32,943 nt of DNA from NCBI GenBank assembly GCA_019429325.1, contig JAHYJA010000019.1, positions 1 to 32,943 of the forward strand, given 5' to 3'. Shown in pieces: positions 1 through 7,931 of the stretch; within the stretch, counting starts at the first letter, position 1, and each line of letters begins with the position of its first letter. The position numbers were made by a program, and so were the translations under genes. The notes below the pieces were generated by a model. The model was not told the origin of the DNA. It made no database searches and saw only the letters and a list, made by a program, of their open reading frames with translations. Source of the DNA: Bacteroidales bacterium (GTDB taxonomy: Bacteria > Bacteroidota > Bacteroidia > Bacteroidales > VadinHA17).

Positions 1-366
1 TTTTTTGTAAAGATAAATGGTAAGGACAGGAAAGTTAAGGCTGTCCCGGGAAGCTATCTTACTTTAAACCGTAAATGGAGAGACGGGGATACGGTCGAGT
101 TGCGAATGCCGTTTAAGTTTTATCTGGAGCCCGTTATGGATCAGCAAAATATCGCCAGTTTATTTTACGGTCCCGTTCTATTGGCAGCTCAGGAGTCTGA
201 GCCACGGACAGAATGGCGTAAGGTAACATTAGATGCTGAAGATATAAGCAGATCTATATCAGGTGATCCCGGACAGTTACAATTTAGTATTGATGGTGTC
301 GTTTTTAAGCCTTTTTATGAAACGTACGGACGTCATTCGGTCTATCTGGATATTGTTTTAAGATAG
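1..366 (+). CDS. GH127-type (DUF1680) glycoside hydrolase, C-terminal part
   Basis: The reading frame is open from the first base of the window to a TAG stop at 364-366, so only the last 121 residues are present. The segment reads VNGK-like, then PGSYLTLNR, W..GD.VEL.MPF and a YGPVLLAA block. This is the C-terminal beta-sandwich signature of DUF1680/GH127 proteins, a family that includes beta-L-arabinofuranosidases. The closing PFYETYGRHSVY stretch also fits the usual end of the family. The catalytic (alpha/alpha)6 barrel lies outside the window, so activity and substrate cannot be judged. A start codon inside this fragment would be false because homology runs to the window edge. The next gene follows after 63 bases on the same strand. 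The family call is fairly secure; the sugar substrate is unknown. Confidence 0.8.
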   Translation, partial: FFVKINGKDRKVKAVPGSYLTLNRKWRDGDTVELRMPFKFYLEPVMDQQNIASLFYGPVLLAAQESEPRTEWRKVTLDAEDISRSISGDPGQLQFSIDGVVFKPFYETYGRHSVYLDIVLR

Positions 367-429
367 CTCTGAGATTATCTGATTCTTGCGATTCAATTTA
401 AGAATGCGAGAATGTAAAATTCAAATTCC

Positions 430-1440
430 ATGAAAAGAATTTTAGCAATAATGTTAGTTTTAAAACTGGCATGTCCGTGTCCTGGACAGATAATAAAAGG
501 TAAAGTATTTAACAGTGAAACTAAAGAACCAATCGCATATGCTGTTGCATATTTTGACGGTACAGCGATAGCTTCCTATACTGATCCGGAAGGCAGTTTT
601 AATCTGGATGTAAGAAAAGCCGGAGAGATACCATTGACGATAAGTGCACTCGGTTACTATTCTGTTACAATAAGCGATTTTTCACCAGGAAAGGACATTA
701 AAGTATACCTGATTCCGAAGATTTTTACAATCGGCGATATCAGCATCAAGGCAAGTGGCAATAAGTTCCTCCGGAAACAGAATATGCAAATTTTCAAGAC
801 TGAATTTCTGGGGAGGACAAAAAACGTCAGACAATGTGAAATACTTAATGAAGATGACATAAGGTTTACTACCAGCAAGGATAACGACACGTTAAAAGCT
901 TATGCGATTACACCGATCATTGTTTTGAACCATGCTCTCGGGTACAGGATAACATATTACATGAACAAGTTTGAATATATAAAATCCATGTACCAGAGTC
1001 AACTGGCAGGCACCTCACTATTCGAAGATGACACTTGTACCAATGACAAAATCCTTCTTGGGAAGAAAAGGAATGAAACATACTTTGGCTCCAGGATGCA
1101 TTTCATCAGATCGTTATGGGCTGAAAACCTTATAGAAGCAGGATACTTCATTGAATCTGAGATGAAACAATTATCAGCCAAAGATCTGGTCAGGAATGAG
1201 CTGAGCGTTAAACCCGGGCAAGCACGCAAAAGTATTTTTTATCGTGCTATTCTGCCAACTACTATATCCATATGGTGGGAACCCGGGAAGGCAAGCAGTG
1301 GCATGGAACTGACAAGGAATAACATTCTGATAGACCAGGATGGGTATTATAAAGGTCCGGGAATAATATGGCACGGAGAAATGGCAAAACAAAGCATAGC
1401 AGACCTCCTCCCCTATGACTTCCAGCCTGCGAGAGAATGA
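430..1440 (+). CDS. exported CarboxypepD_reg-like domain protein, function unknown
   Basis: The protein has 336 residues. It starts with a basic, hydrophobic signal peptide (about residues 1-19, ending near CPCPG), so export to the envelope is expected. Residues about 20-100 form a carboxypeptidase-regulatory-like beta-sandwich: I.G.V....T.EPI..A......A...T...G.F.L, then the LG(Y) motif of this fold. In Bacteroidota this module sits at the N-terminus of many outer-membrane proteins. Here no TonB plug or barrel follows; the remaining about 230 residues resemble the plug-less carboxypeptidase-like proteins common in the phylum, with no catalytic motif that I recognise. It lies downstream of the GH127-type gene and may be a cell-surface partner, but no SusD-like gene is present to support a polysaccharide locus. 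The ATG start is chosen because it directly precedes the signal peptide. Confidence 0.75.
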   Translation: MKRILAIMLVLKLACPCPGQIIKGKVFNSETKEPIAYAVAYFDGTAIASYTDPEGSFNLDVRKAGEIPLTISALGYYSVTISDFSPGKDIKVYLIPKIFTIGDISIKASGNKFLRKQNMQIFKTEFLGRTKNVRQCEILNEDDIRFTTSKDNDTLKAYAITPIIVLNHALGYRITYYMNKFEYIKSMYQSQLAGTSLFEDDTCTNDKILLGKKRNETYFGSRMHFIRSLWAENLIEAGYFIESEMKQLSAKDLVRNELSVKPGQARKSIFYRAILPTTISIWWEPGKASSGMELTRNNILIDQDGYYKGPGIIWHGEMAKQSIADLLPYDFQPARE

Positions 1441-1559
1441 AATCAAAACTCAGGACAGATCTGATATTAATGTGAATAGTCATTTGAAAGTTACCGCCAG
1501 GTCGGGATCTTCGTTACGCTTCGACATTCAGTGGTCATTATAGGTTTGATGGTTGAACT

Positions 1560-2097
1560 TTGGCCCTGCCTGATTGTTTAGTAACAGTAAGGTGGGTGTT
1601 TTCTAAAAAAGTATAATTATGTTAAAAGTCTTGAATGGGTAAAAGTACAGGCCAGGCTGGAGGCTAATATTGAGAAACTTTGGTCACTCAGTGAGATGGA
1701 AAGAACCGGTGGTGAACCGGATGTTGTTGGTTATAATGATAAGACGGGCGAATACATTTTTTATGATTGTTCAGATGAGAGTCCGAAAGGCCGCAGAAAT
1801 GTTTGTTACGACCGCAAGGCACTGGAGTCACGGAAACAACATAAATCAGAAAACAACGCCTTAGATATGGCAGCTGCCATGGGCAGTGAGCTTTTAACTG
1901 AAGAACAATACCGGGAATTGCAGAAACTTGGTAATTTAGACACTAAAACCTCGAGTTGGGTGAAGACACCGGCCGCGATCAGAAAATCAGGCGATGCACT
2001 TTTTTGTGATCGTCGCTATGACCATGTCTTTGTTTATCATAATGGTGCTGAATCCTATTATGGTGCCAGAGGATTTCGCACCTCACTCTCCGTCTGA
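1560..2097 (+). pseudogene. DUF4256 family protein, 5' end broken by a frameshift
   Basis: From 1606 to the TGA at 2095-2097 one frame encodes nearly the whole DUF4256 family sequence: SLEWVKVQ.RLEAN.EKLW, MERTGGEPDVVG, GEYIFYDCS, ESPKGRRNVCYDR, LLTEEQYRELQKLGN and CDRRYDHVFVYHNGAESYY. That frame has no start codon before an internal ATG at 1696, and a TAA closes it at 1588-1590. The missing N-terminal residues (a CLVTVRW.FSK stretch matching the family's ELL.TLK.RF.KN) are found in another frame at about 1572-1607. The two frames meet at an A6 run at 1605-1610, where one A fewer would join them. A TGA at 1554 blocks the upstream frame further out. The gene is therefore either decayed or carries an assembly indel. 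If translated as is, a 133-residue protein from 1696 would lack about 40 residues. The biochemical role of DUF4256 is not known. Confidence 0.7.
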
Positions 2098-2108
2098 CTT
2101 AATCGGGC

Positions 2109-2786
2109 ATGAAAATCAAAGTTATAATTACAGGGTCCACAGGGATGGTTGGCGAAGGTGTCCTGCACGAATGTCTGTTGCATCCGTATGTTGAGCAAGT
2201 TCTTGTTATTAACCGCACTTCCTGTGAGATATCTAATCCCAAACTGACGGAGATTATTCATGGGAATCTTTTCGACCTTTCACTTATTGAAAACCGGCTG
2301 ACCGGGTATGATGCGTGCTTCTATTGCATAGGAACTATATCACCATTAGTTAAAGAGTCTGAATATTATAACATAACCTTTAAGTTGACCTTATCAGTCG
2401 CCGGGAGACTTGCAGCACTTAATCCGCAAATGATCTTCTGTTATGTTTCAGGATTTGGTGCTGATACCACGGCCAGAGCAAAGTTCATTCCGGCCAGGAT
2501 TAAGGGAATGACCGAATCCAGCCTTTTCAAACTTCCATTTAAAAAGGTCTATTCTTTCAGGCCGGGACTAATGAAACCAACAAAAGGACTAAAACGTTTC
2601 CACAAGGTCTATTATCTATTCAATCCCTTCTATCCTGTTTTCCGTTTGATATTGCCGGGGTTCATTTTAACTTTGAGAGAACTGGGGCTTGCCATGATTA
2701 ACTCAGTGTTAGCTGGTTATCCGGAACAGATACTTGAAGTAAAGGATATTGTATCACTTGCTGAAACAAATAAGTTCACCAGCTAA
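2109..2786 (+). CDS. atypical SDR / NAD(P)-binding epimerase-like protein (TIP30-like)
   Basis: This 225-residue protein opens with a Rossmann strand and a glycine-rich loop, TGSTGMVG, at residues 8-15, so it should bind NAD(P). CIGT near residue 75 and YVSGFGAD near residue 115 are landmarks of the TIP30/HTATIP2-like atypical short-chain dehydrogenases. The classical YxxxK pair is not in place; a lysine in RIKG occupies the corresponding segment, as in other members of this group. The C-terminal RPG..KP, the hydrophobic LFNPFYPVFRLI and the E.LG.AM.. stretch complete the family pattern. Its length is normal. The ATG at 2109 lies 11 bases after the DUF4256 stop, so the two may once have been co-transcribed. 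No substrate can be inferred. Confidence 0.8.
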   Translation: MKIKVIITGSTGMVGEGVLHECLLHPYVEQVLVINRTSCEISNPKLTEIIHGNLFDLSLIENRLTGYDACFYCIGTISPLVKESEYYNITFKLTLSVAGRLAALNPQMIFCYVSGFGADTTARAKFIPARIKGMTESSLFKLPFKKVYSFRPGLMKPTKGLKRFHKVYYLFNPFYPVFRLILPGFILTLRELGLAMINSVLAGYPEQILEVKDIVSLAETNKFTS

Positions 2787-2884
2787 CTCTCCCCTGTTAT
2801 ACTGACTGTCCTGAGTCTTGTATGGAAGCCGTAAAGCCAGCGGATTCATAATACGAAATTTATGATGTACAGCAGAAAAATCCT

Positions 2885-2892
2885 TACTTTTG
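2885..2892 (+). promoter_or_regulatory. Bacteroidetes-type -7 box ahead of the NTF2/SDR/FAD-oxidoreductase operon
   Basis: TACTTTTG at 2885-2892 matches the TAnnTTTG consensus perfectly. No clean TTTG lies 19-21 bases upstream, only a TTTATG near 2859, so the -33 part is weak. A start near 2898 would give a leader of about 65 nt to the ATG at 2966. The rest of the 179-base gap (2787-2965) holds nothing else that I recognise. Confidence 0.5.
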
Positions 2893-2965
2893 CCACAAAG
2901 CCTGAAACCAGGAATAAATGAATATTTAAACCTGAACCTGAGTGTGAATATTTTAAACCGATTAT

Positions 2966-3439
2966 ATGGATAAGATTGATTATGAAGTCCCGGGAAATCT
3001 GAATGATAAAATAATTTCAATTGAGACTGTAAAGGAATTATGGTCCAAAACGTACAACACAGAAGGTAAACCCGACTGGTCGCATATACTCCCCTATTAC
3101 GATAATGATATTTATTTCAGGGATTCCGTTCAGGCATTAAATGGTATCGAAGAGTTTACAGCAATGACGGAGCGGCTGACGCAACGTTCGAAAGACCTGT
3201 CAATGAAGATAGTTAATGCCGTCAAGGAGGATAATATAGTTTTCATGGAATGGGAAATGACAATCAAATTCAAGAAAAATCCGAGTTCTGTATTGTATGG
3301 AACCAGCAGGCTTACCCTGAACGAAAATGGTAAAATTGCAGAGCAGAGGGATTACTATGATCTTTGGGGGGATATATTTGACAATATTCCCAGATTTGGA
3401 AAAGCTTACAGACGGTTTATGAAAAAGAGATTCGGATAA
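2966..3439 (+). CDS. NTF2-like / SnoaL-like domain protein
   Basis: This is a 157-residue soluble protein with the cone-shaped NTF2-like pattern. An N-terminal helix (W.KTY) leads into W..ILPYYDNDIYFRDSVQ, then G.EEF..M...L. The later strands read VFMEWEM.IKF and YGTSRLTLNENGKI.EQRDYYDLWGD. In bacterial SnoaL-like relatives the closing DYYD segment contributes to the pocket. Such proteins are small isomerases, cyclases or ligand-binding subunits. It is the first gene of a tight set: the next gene, an SDR, begins 9 bases after its stop, and an FAD oxidoreductase follows. In other bacteria NTF2-like, SDR and FAD-dependent oxidoreductase genes also occur together, in lipid-modifying clusters, so a role on a shared hydrophobic substrate is a reasonable inference. 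The reaction is unknown. Confidence 0.75.
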   Translation: MDKIDYEVPGNLNDKIISIETVKELWSKTYNTEGKPDWSHILPYYDNDIYFRDSVQALNGIEEFTAMTERLTQRSKDLSMKIVNAVKEDNIVFMEWEMTIKFKKNPSSVLYGTSRLTLNENGKIAEQRDYYDLWGDIFDNIPRFGKAYRRFMKKRFG

Positions 3440-3448
3440 TTAAGGGCA

Positions 3449-4411
3449 ATGAGAAAAAAGAGCAAATTCTCCAAATACTTTAAAGAGTATAAATGGTCCA
3501 ATATTTTTGCAATGATCAGGAACGGCCGGTCGGACCCGATGATCTGCAGTGATGACTTTGCCGGCAGGCTTGTTGTTATCACAGGCGCCACATCGGGTAT
3601 TGGCTACCATACAGCCAGAAAGTATGCCTCTCATGGAGCAAACCTGCTTTGCATCAACCGGAATCCGGAGAAATCGGAAGCTCTCCGCCATGAAATTGAG
3701 AATGAATTTGGCGTAATTTGTGATTACAGAATTGCCGATCTGAGTCTATTAAAGGATATCTTCCGGGTATCAAAAGAACTTACCGGGCTGACCACCCCGA
3801 TTGACGTACTGATCCACAACGCAGGCATATACCTGACAAAAAGAGCATTAACACCAGATGGACTCGAAAAGGTTCTGGTCGTTCATTACCTCTCTTCCTT
3901 TATCATGAATTACATTCTGAAAGAAAAGCTGAAATCACAGAAAAGGGCCCGGATCATTATGGTAGGATCAGAAGCACACCGGTTTGCAGCATGGGGGTTG
4001 AGGCCCGATGACCTGAACTGGGAGAAAAGAAGATATACAGGGCTGAAGAGTTATGGTTCTGCTAAAACAGCACAACTTCTGTCGATGATTGTATTCAACG
4101 AATATTTTAAGAATACGGGAGTAACTATCAATACCATGCACCCGGGAGCAGTGAAAACTGAAACCGGACAGGAAAACGGGCCGGTTTATAAATGGTATAA
4201 AAGGAATTTTCTGGACAAGACTTTAAAATCTCCTGAAATTTCTGCCGAAGCATTGTATTATCTCGGGGTCTCAAAAGAGGTGGAATCAGTAAGCGGAAAA
4301 TTCTTTAGTTTAACCACTGAAGAGGAACCGGCACCTCCTGCTCTGGACAGAGATGCTGCATACGAACTATGGGTAGTAACGCTTAAACTAACAGGTTTGG
4401 ATAACAGGTAA
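3449..4411 (+). CDS. classical short-chain dehydrogenase/reductase (SDR)
   Basis: The 320-residue protein has every classical SDR landmark. The cofactor loop TGATSGIG is at residues 45-52, an NAG at 124-126, a catalytic serine in VGSEAHR (about 174), and the YGSAK form of YxxxK at 202-206. INRNPEK after the second strand suggests NADP(H) preference, because a basic residue replaces the acidic residue typical of NAD-specific enzymes. The layout, with HPGAVKTE after the active site, resembles retinol-dehydrogenase-like SDRs that act on bulky hydrophobic alcohols or ketones. The N-terminal 40 residues are basic and not part of the fold. It starts 9 bases after the NTF2-like gene, and the FAD oxidoreductase starts 49 bases downstream, so all three are probably one transcript. 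The substrate is unknown. Confidence 0.88.
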   Translation: MRKKSKFSKYFKEYKWSNIFAMIRNGRSDPMICSDDFAGRLVVITGATSGIGYHTARKYASHGANLLCINRNPEKSEALRHEIENEFGVICDYRIADLSLLKDIFRVSKELTGLTTPIDVLIHNAGIYLTKRALTPDGLEKVLVVHYLSSFIMNYILKEKLKSQKRARIIMVGSEAHRFAAWGLRPDDLNWEKRRYTGLKSYGSAKTAQLLSMIVFNEYFKNTGVTINTMHPGAVKTETGQENGPVYKWYKRNFLDKTLKSPEISAEALYYLGVSKEVESVSGKFFSLTTEEEPAPPALDRDAAYELWVVTLKLTGLDNR

Positions 4412-4460
4412 CCGGAATTATTAATTTAAGTGTGGTTTGTATTTGTCAATAGCAGTAAAT

Positions 4461-6062
4461 ATGTCTGATAACAATTACGATACGATAGTGGTTGGCGGAG
4501 GTGTGGCCGGTCTGACTGCTTCTGTTTACCTTGCAAGATCAGGACAGAGGGTATTGCTCATTGAAAAGAACAGTGAGTGTGGCGGTCTGGTCAATACCTT
4601 TAACCGGGATGGGTTCTGGTTTGATGCGGGAGTCAGGGCTCTTCTCGACGCGGGGATCATTTTTACCATGCTGAAGGATCTGAATATTAATCTGGAGATA
4701 GTAAGAAGTCCGGTATCACTGGGCATAGAAAATGAAATTATAAATATCAAAGACAGCAGCAGCCTGGAGGATTATCGTAGCCTCCTTAAGAAATTCTATC
4801 CGGAAAGCAGCGGTGAGATTGACGAAGTCATCAGGATAATACGGAAGGTAATGAAGCACATGGATGTCCTCTATGGAATAGAGAATCCGGTTTTCAAAGA
4901 CCTGAAACGGGATCCGGGATTTATCTTCAAAAAGATCCTGCCCTGGTTCCCCAGGTTCCTCTTAACCGTCAGGAAGATTAACCGCATGAACGCCCCGGTT
5001 GAAGATTACCTGAGAACATTTGTCAGGGATCCTTCGCTAAGGGACATGATCTCGCAGCATTTTTTCAGGAACACACCTTCATTTTTTGCACTGAGCTATT
5101 TTTCCCTCTACCTCGAATATTTCTATCCCAAGGGCGGCGTGGGAAAGCTTGTGGAAGCACTGAAGAGCAAATTACTGGAATTTGGGGGAGAATTAAAGAC
5201 AGAAACAAAGATTACCGGGGTATTTCCCGCTGAGCATTTTGTTAAAGACGGCCAGAACGGCAACTATAAATATAAAAACCTTATCTGGGCTGCCGATCTG
5301 AAGACTCTTTACAGAATAGCCGAGATTGAAACTCTTTCACCTTCGATAAGAACAACCATTGAAGAGACCAGAGCGAAGATACTGGGTAACAGAGGCGGAG
5401 ATTCCGTCTTTGCCATTTTTCTTGAAGTTGATGAGCCACTTGAAAGTTTCGCGAAGGTCTCACATGGACATTTCTTTTATACACCTCTAAAACAAGGCTT
5501 AGGCGAGACTCACCGTCAAGAGCTTAATGATCTTTTGAAGAATTTTGCACATTTCAGCAAAGAAGAGATCCTGAACTGGCTGGATAAGTTCACCCGATTA
5601 AACACTTATGAGATCTCAATTCCCGGACTTAAAGATCCCTCTCTGGCACCTCCCGGAAAAACCGGGTTGATAATCAGTATCCTGGCTGAATATGATCTTT
5701 TCAGGCAAATAAAGGAAGCAGGATGGATTGACGAGTTTACTGCTGATCTGGAAGATCGTATTTTAAAAGTAATTTCTGACTCGATCTATCCGATGTTAAA
5801 AGATAAAGTTATTGCCCGCTTTTCCTTTACTCCCTTGAGTATTGAGAGCAGGATCGGCAGTTCTGAAGGAGGAATAACAGGCTGGGAATTCAAAGAATCG
5901 ATGCCGGTAATAAATAAGCTACAGATGGCAGATCGTTCAGTTCTGACACCGATACCTTCAGTCTATCAGGCAGGCCAGTGGGTTTATAGTCCCGCCGGGG
6001 TTCCAATGTCAATACTTACGGGTAAACTGGCAGCTGATAAAATAATGAAGAAACGAACTTAA
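4461..6062 (+). CDS. CrtI-like FAD-dependent oxidoreductase (phytoene desaturase / retinol saturase type)
   Basis: The protein has 533 residues from the ATG at 4461. An in-frame TTG at 4437 adds eight residues before the fold and is less likely as a start. Residues about 6-35 form the FAD-binding beta-alpha-beta unit: YDTIVVGGGVAGLTA, then a glutamate (LIEKN) that contacts the ribose. It is followed by the GGLVNTF.R.GFWFDAG segment typical of phytoene desaturase, carotenoid isomerase and all-trans-retinol 13,14-reductase relatives. YPKGGVGKLVEAL in the middle and the C-terminal QAGQWVYSPAGVP.SILTGK cap the dinucleotide site. It is the last gene of the NTF2-like/SDR/FAD set. No phytoene synthase or other carotenoid gene is in the window, so the substrate could be a carotenoid, another polyene or a lipid. 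The family call is firm; the reaction is open. Confidence 0.85.
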   Translation: MSDNNYDTIVVGGGVAGLTASVYLARSGQRVLLIEKNSECGGLVNTFNRDGFWFDAGVRALLDAGIIFTMLKDLNINLEIVRSPVSLGIENEIINIKDSSSLEDYRSLLKKFYPESSGEIDEVIRIIRKVMKHMDVLYGIENPVFKDLKRDPGFIFKKILPWFPRFLLTVRKINRMNAPVEDYLRTFVRDPSLRDMISQHFFRNTPSFFALSYFSLYLEYFYPKGGVGKLVEALKSKLLEFGGELKTETKITGVFPAEHFVKDGQNGNYKYKNLIWAADLKTLYRIAEIETLSPSIRTTIEETRAKILGNRGGDSVFAIFLEVDEPLESFAKVSHGHFFYTPLKQGLGETHRQELNDLLKNFAHFSKEEILNWLDKFTRLNTYEISIPGLKDPSLAPPGKTGLIISILAEYDLFRQIKEAGWIDEFTADLEDRILKVISDSIYPMLKDKVIARFSFTPLSIESRIGSSEGGITGWEFKESMPVINKLQMADRSVLTPIPSVYQAGQWVYSPAGVPMSILTGKLAADKIMKKRT

Positions 6063-6162
6063 AAACATAATGTCTGGTTCGGGATTTGTTACTATGGCCA
6101 GATGTTAATACTTCTTTATATCCAGAATTGATAAACACTAAATTCCGGTACAAAATAAGAAT

Positions 6163-6909
6163 ATGAATCTATCGGATCTAGGCTTCACAAAGGAGTTATC
6201 TGAATACCTGACTGACAATAGTCTGTCGGATTTCTCAATCGGAAGGGTAACTCAGGAACACCGGGAAAGATATGTCGTTACGACCGGGGACCACGAGTAT
6301 GATGCTGAAATTACGGGGAACCTCAGGTTTTCTGCACGCTCACGGGCTGATTTTCCCGCTGTAGGTGACTGGGTAACCCTGGTTATTTATGACTCAGACA
6401 ACGCAATTATCCACAAAGTATTTCCACGCAAATCAGTACTTGAACGGCAGGCTGTAGGAAAGTTTGGAGAAGTCCAGATTATCTCAGCCAATATTGACGT
6501 CGCATTTATAATTCAATCAATCAATAACAATTTCAGCATTAACCGCCTTGAGAGATATCTGACGATATGTTATTCCGCCGGAATTGAGCCGGTTGTGGTA
6601 ATAAGTAAAACAGACCTGGCGACCGGAACAGAGATTCAGAATACTATCGATGCACTTGAAAGAAGAGAAAAGAGAGTTAAATTCATCCTCCTGAGTAATA
6701 TAACTAAAAGCGGGCTTGATCAGATCGCCGGCATCATTGAAAAAGGAAAGACCTATTGTGCCATCGGTCCTTCAGGAGCAGGCAAATCAACCCTGATCAA
6801 TAACCTGCTAAAGAAGAATGTACTAAAAACAGGATCAATAAGTGAAAGCACAAATAAAGGAAGGCATGTCACCGAACATCGTGAATTGTTTGTCCTTGAA
6901 AACGGATAG
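6163..6909 (+). pseudogene. rsgA: ribosome biogenesis GTPase RsgA, truncated before the G3 motif
   Basis: The first 248 residues are recognisable RsgA, the circularly permuted GTPase that matures the 30S subunit. An OB-fold comes first (GRV....RERY.V, ADFPAVGDWV), then the G4-type SKTDL near residue 147, the P-loop GPSGAGKSTLIN near 205, and the switch-I segment STNKGRHVTEHREL. Functional family members continue with a G3 DTPG motif and a C-terminal zinc knuckle, and run to about 290-350 residues. Here the frame ends at TAG 6907-6909 immediately after FVLENG, exactly where DTPG should begin. From 6900 on, a different gene's coding sequence follows in another frame. Without G3 and the zinc domain the product should not be an active GTPase. 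The simplest reading is a deletion that joined rsgA to a DNA glycosylase gene, or an assembly join. Confidence 0.8.
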
Positions 6910-7277
6910 TCTTTGATGATGGCAGTTGTGCGGCTTTCACCGTAGCAATGTATGGAGTGATCTGGGCCTGCCGGGGGGGGTTCGACAATCCCTATCATAA
7001 AGTCAGTCTGAAGAGCATCTCTCCCCTGGACGACGCTTTTGATGAATCATATTTTGACAGGACCTTCGAAAACACGCCAAAAAATATTTCGATGAAAGCT
7101 CTCCTTGCGACAGAGCAGCGCATTCCCGGACTTGGCAACGGTGTTTTGCAGGATATTCTGTTCCATGCAGGTATTCATCCCCGGCAGAAGAAATCTGCCC
7201 TGACTGCCAGAAACTTAAATCAGCAGTCACCTGCTAATACCTGGTATTTTGCTGTTAATTCCTCGAAAAGGTATTAA
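6900..7277 (+). pseudogene. Fpg/Nei-family DNA glycosylase, 3' fragment
   Basis: The frame opened by a TGA at 6897-6899 encodes the second part of a formamidopyrimidine/endonuclease VIII-type glycosylase. It begins RIVFDDGS, then F.V.MYG, FDNPY, SPLDDAFDESYF, and the helix-two-turn-helix region with the hallmark GLGNGVLQDILFHAGIHP. That asparagine-containing loop contacts the DNA backbone in the family. The catalytic N-terminus (Pro/Glu) is missing because the sequence to the left belongs to rsgA. After AGIHPRQKK the match fades and the frame ends in unrelated residues at TAA 7275-7277, so the usual C-terminal part (GGRDTE-like region) is also lost. An internal ATG at 6948 could give 109 residues, but without active-site residues. 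Both ends being absent points to a remnant. Confidence 0.7.
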
Positions 7278-7282
7278 TTTTG
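7248..7282 (+). promoter_or_regulatory. candidate Bacteroidetes-type promoter for the membrane protein at 7299
   Basis: TTTG at 7248-7251 and TAATTTTG at 7275-7282 (perfect TAnnTTTG) are separated by 23 bases, slightly longer than the usual 19-21. The start would fall close to the ATG at 7299, giving a very short leader. The boxes overlap the end of the glycosylase remnant. Confidence 0.35.
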
Positions 7283-7298
7283 TTATTTTATTGAAATC

Positions 7299-7826
7299 AT
7301 GTCGGATATGATTAATGCATTTGTCAAAACAGAAACCAGAAAAGGCTACACTGCTGACCAGTGTATTGGTGGCAATTGTGTGCTGCATTACCTGATTATT
7401 AACAATAAACCATGGACTTTCGTCCGATTCGGGATTGGAATATTGATGATAATTGCCGGAGTTACACATTTCTTATACGGGTTAGGTGATATAAGAATCA
7501 TTGATTATGTGCTGCTGTTTTCCTTCACTATTACAGGAATTGTAAATATGACCAATGATTTCGGAGCAAGCAGGACATACTTTAAGATAAGTGATAACAG
7601 ACTGATCCTTAAACTGCAAAACAGATTGAAAGCACGTTATATTGAGGATTCTGATATTAGTAGCATATCCCTTCAGAAAACTCGGATTATTATAAATCAC
7701 AGGAGCGAAAAGCCATGTGTAATCAAATTGAAACCATTCAGTATTTATCAAAGGAATCAGATTTACAATTTCATTATCGATTATTCTAAAGACAGAAAGA
7801 TAATCACTGAGAGATCACTTACATAA
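7299..7826 (+). CDS. two-TM membrane protein with a PH-like C-terminal domain, hypothetical
   Basis: I do not recognise a named family for this 175-residue protein. After a hydrophilic N-terminus of about 45 residues it has two likely membrane spans, FGIGILMIIAGVTHFLYGL and YVLLFSFTITGIV. The C-terminal 75 residues are predicted cytoplasmic and strand-rich: YFKISDNRLILKLQN, then ISSISLQKTRIIINH, K.CVIKLKPFS and a final amphipathic helix. This order resembles bacterial PH-like (bPH) domains anchored by two helices. The gene at 7932 has the same architecture with different sequence, so the two may be paralogues or partners. The N-terminal GYTADQCIGGN segment contains the only notable cysteine pair. 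Nothing indicates a reaction. Confidence 0.6.
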   Translation: MSDMINAFVKTETRKGYTADQCIGGNCVLHYLIINNKPWTFVRFGIGILMIIAGVTHFLYGLGDIRIIDYVLLFSFTITGIVNMTNDFGASRTYFKISDNRLILKLQNRLKARYIEDSDISSISLQKTRIIINHRSEKPCVIKLKPFSIYQRNQIYNFIIDYSKDRKIITERSLT

Positions 7827-7931
7827 CTGAGAGTAACCTGATACATTACAGCTTAATAACCGACTAACCACATGCCCGGCCCTTTTGCAGGGTTGTAAAA
7901 ACCCATAATACCCTTACCAATTAATGATATC

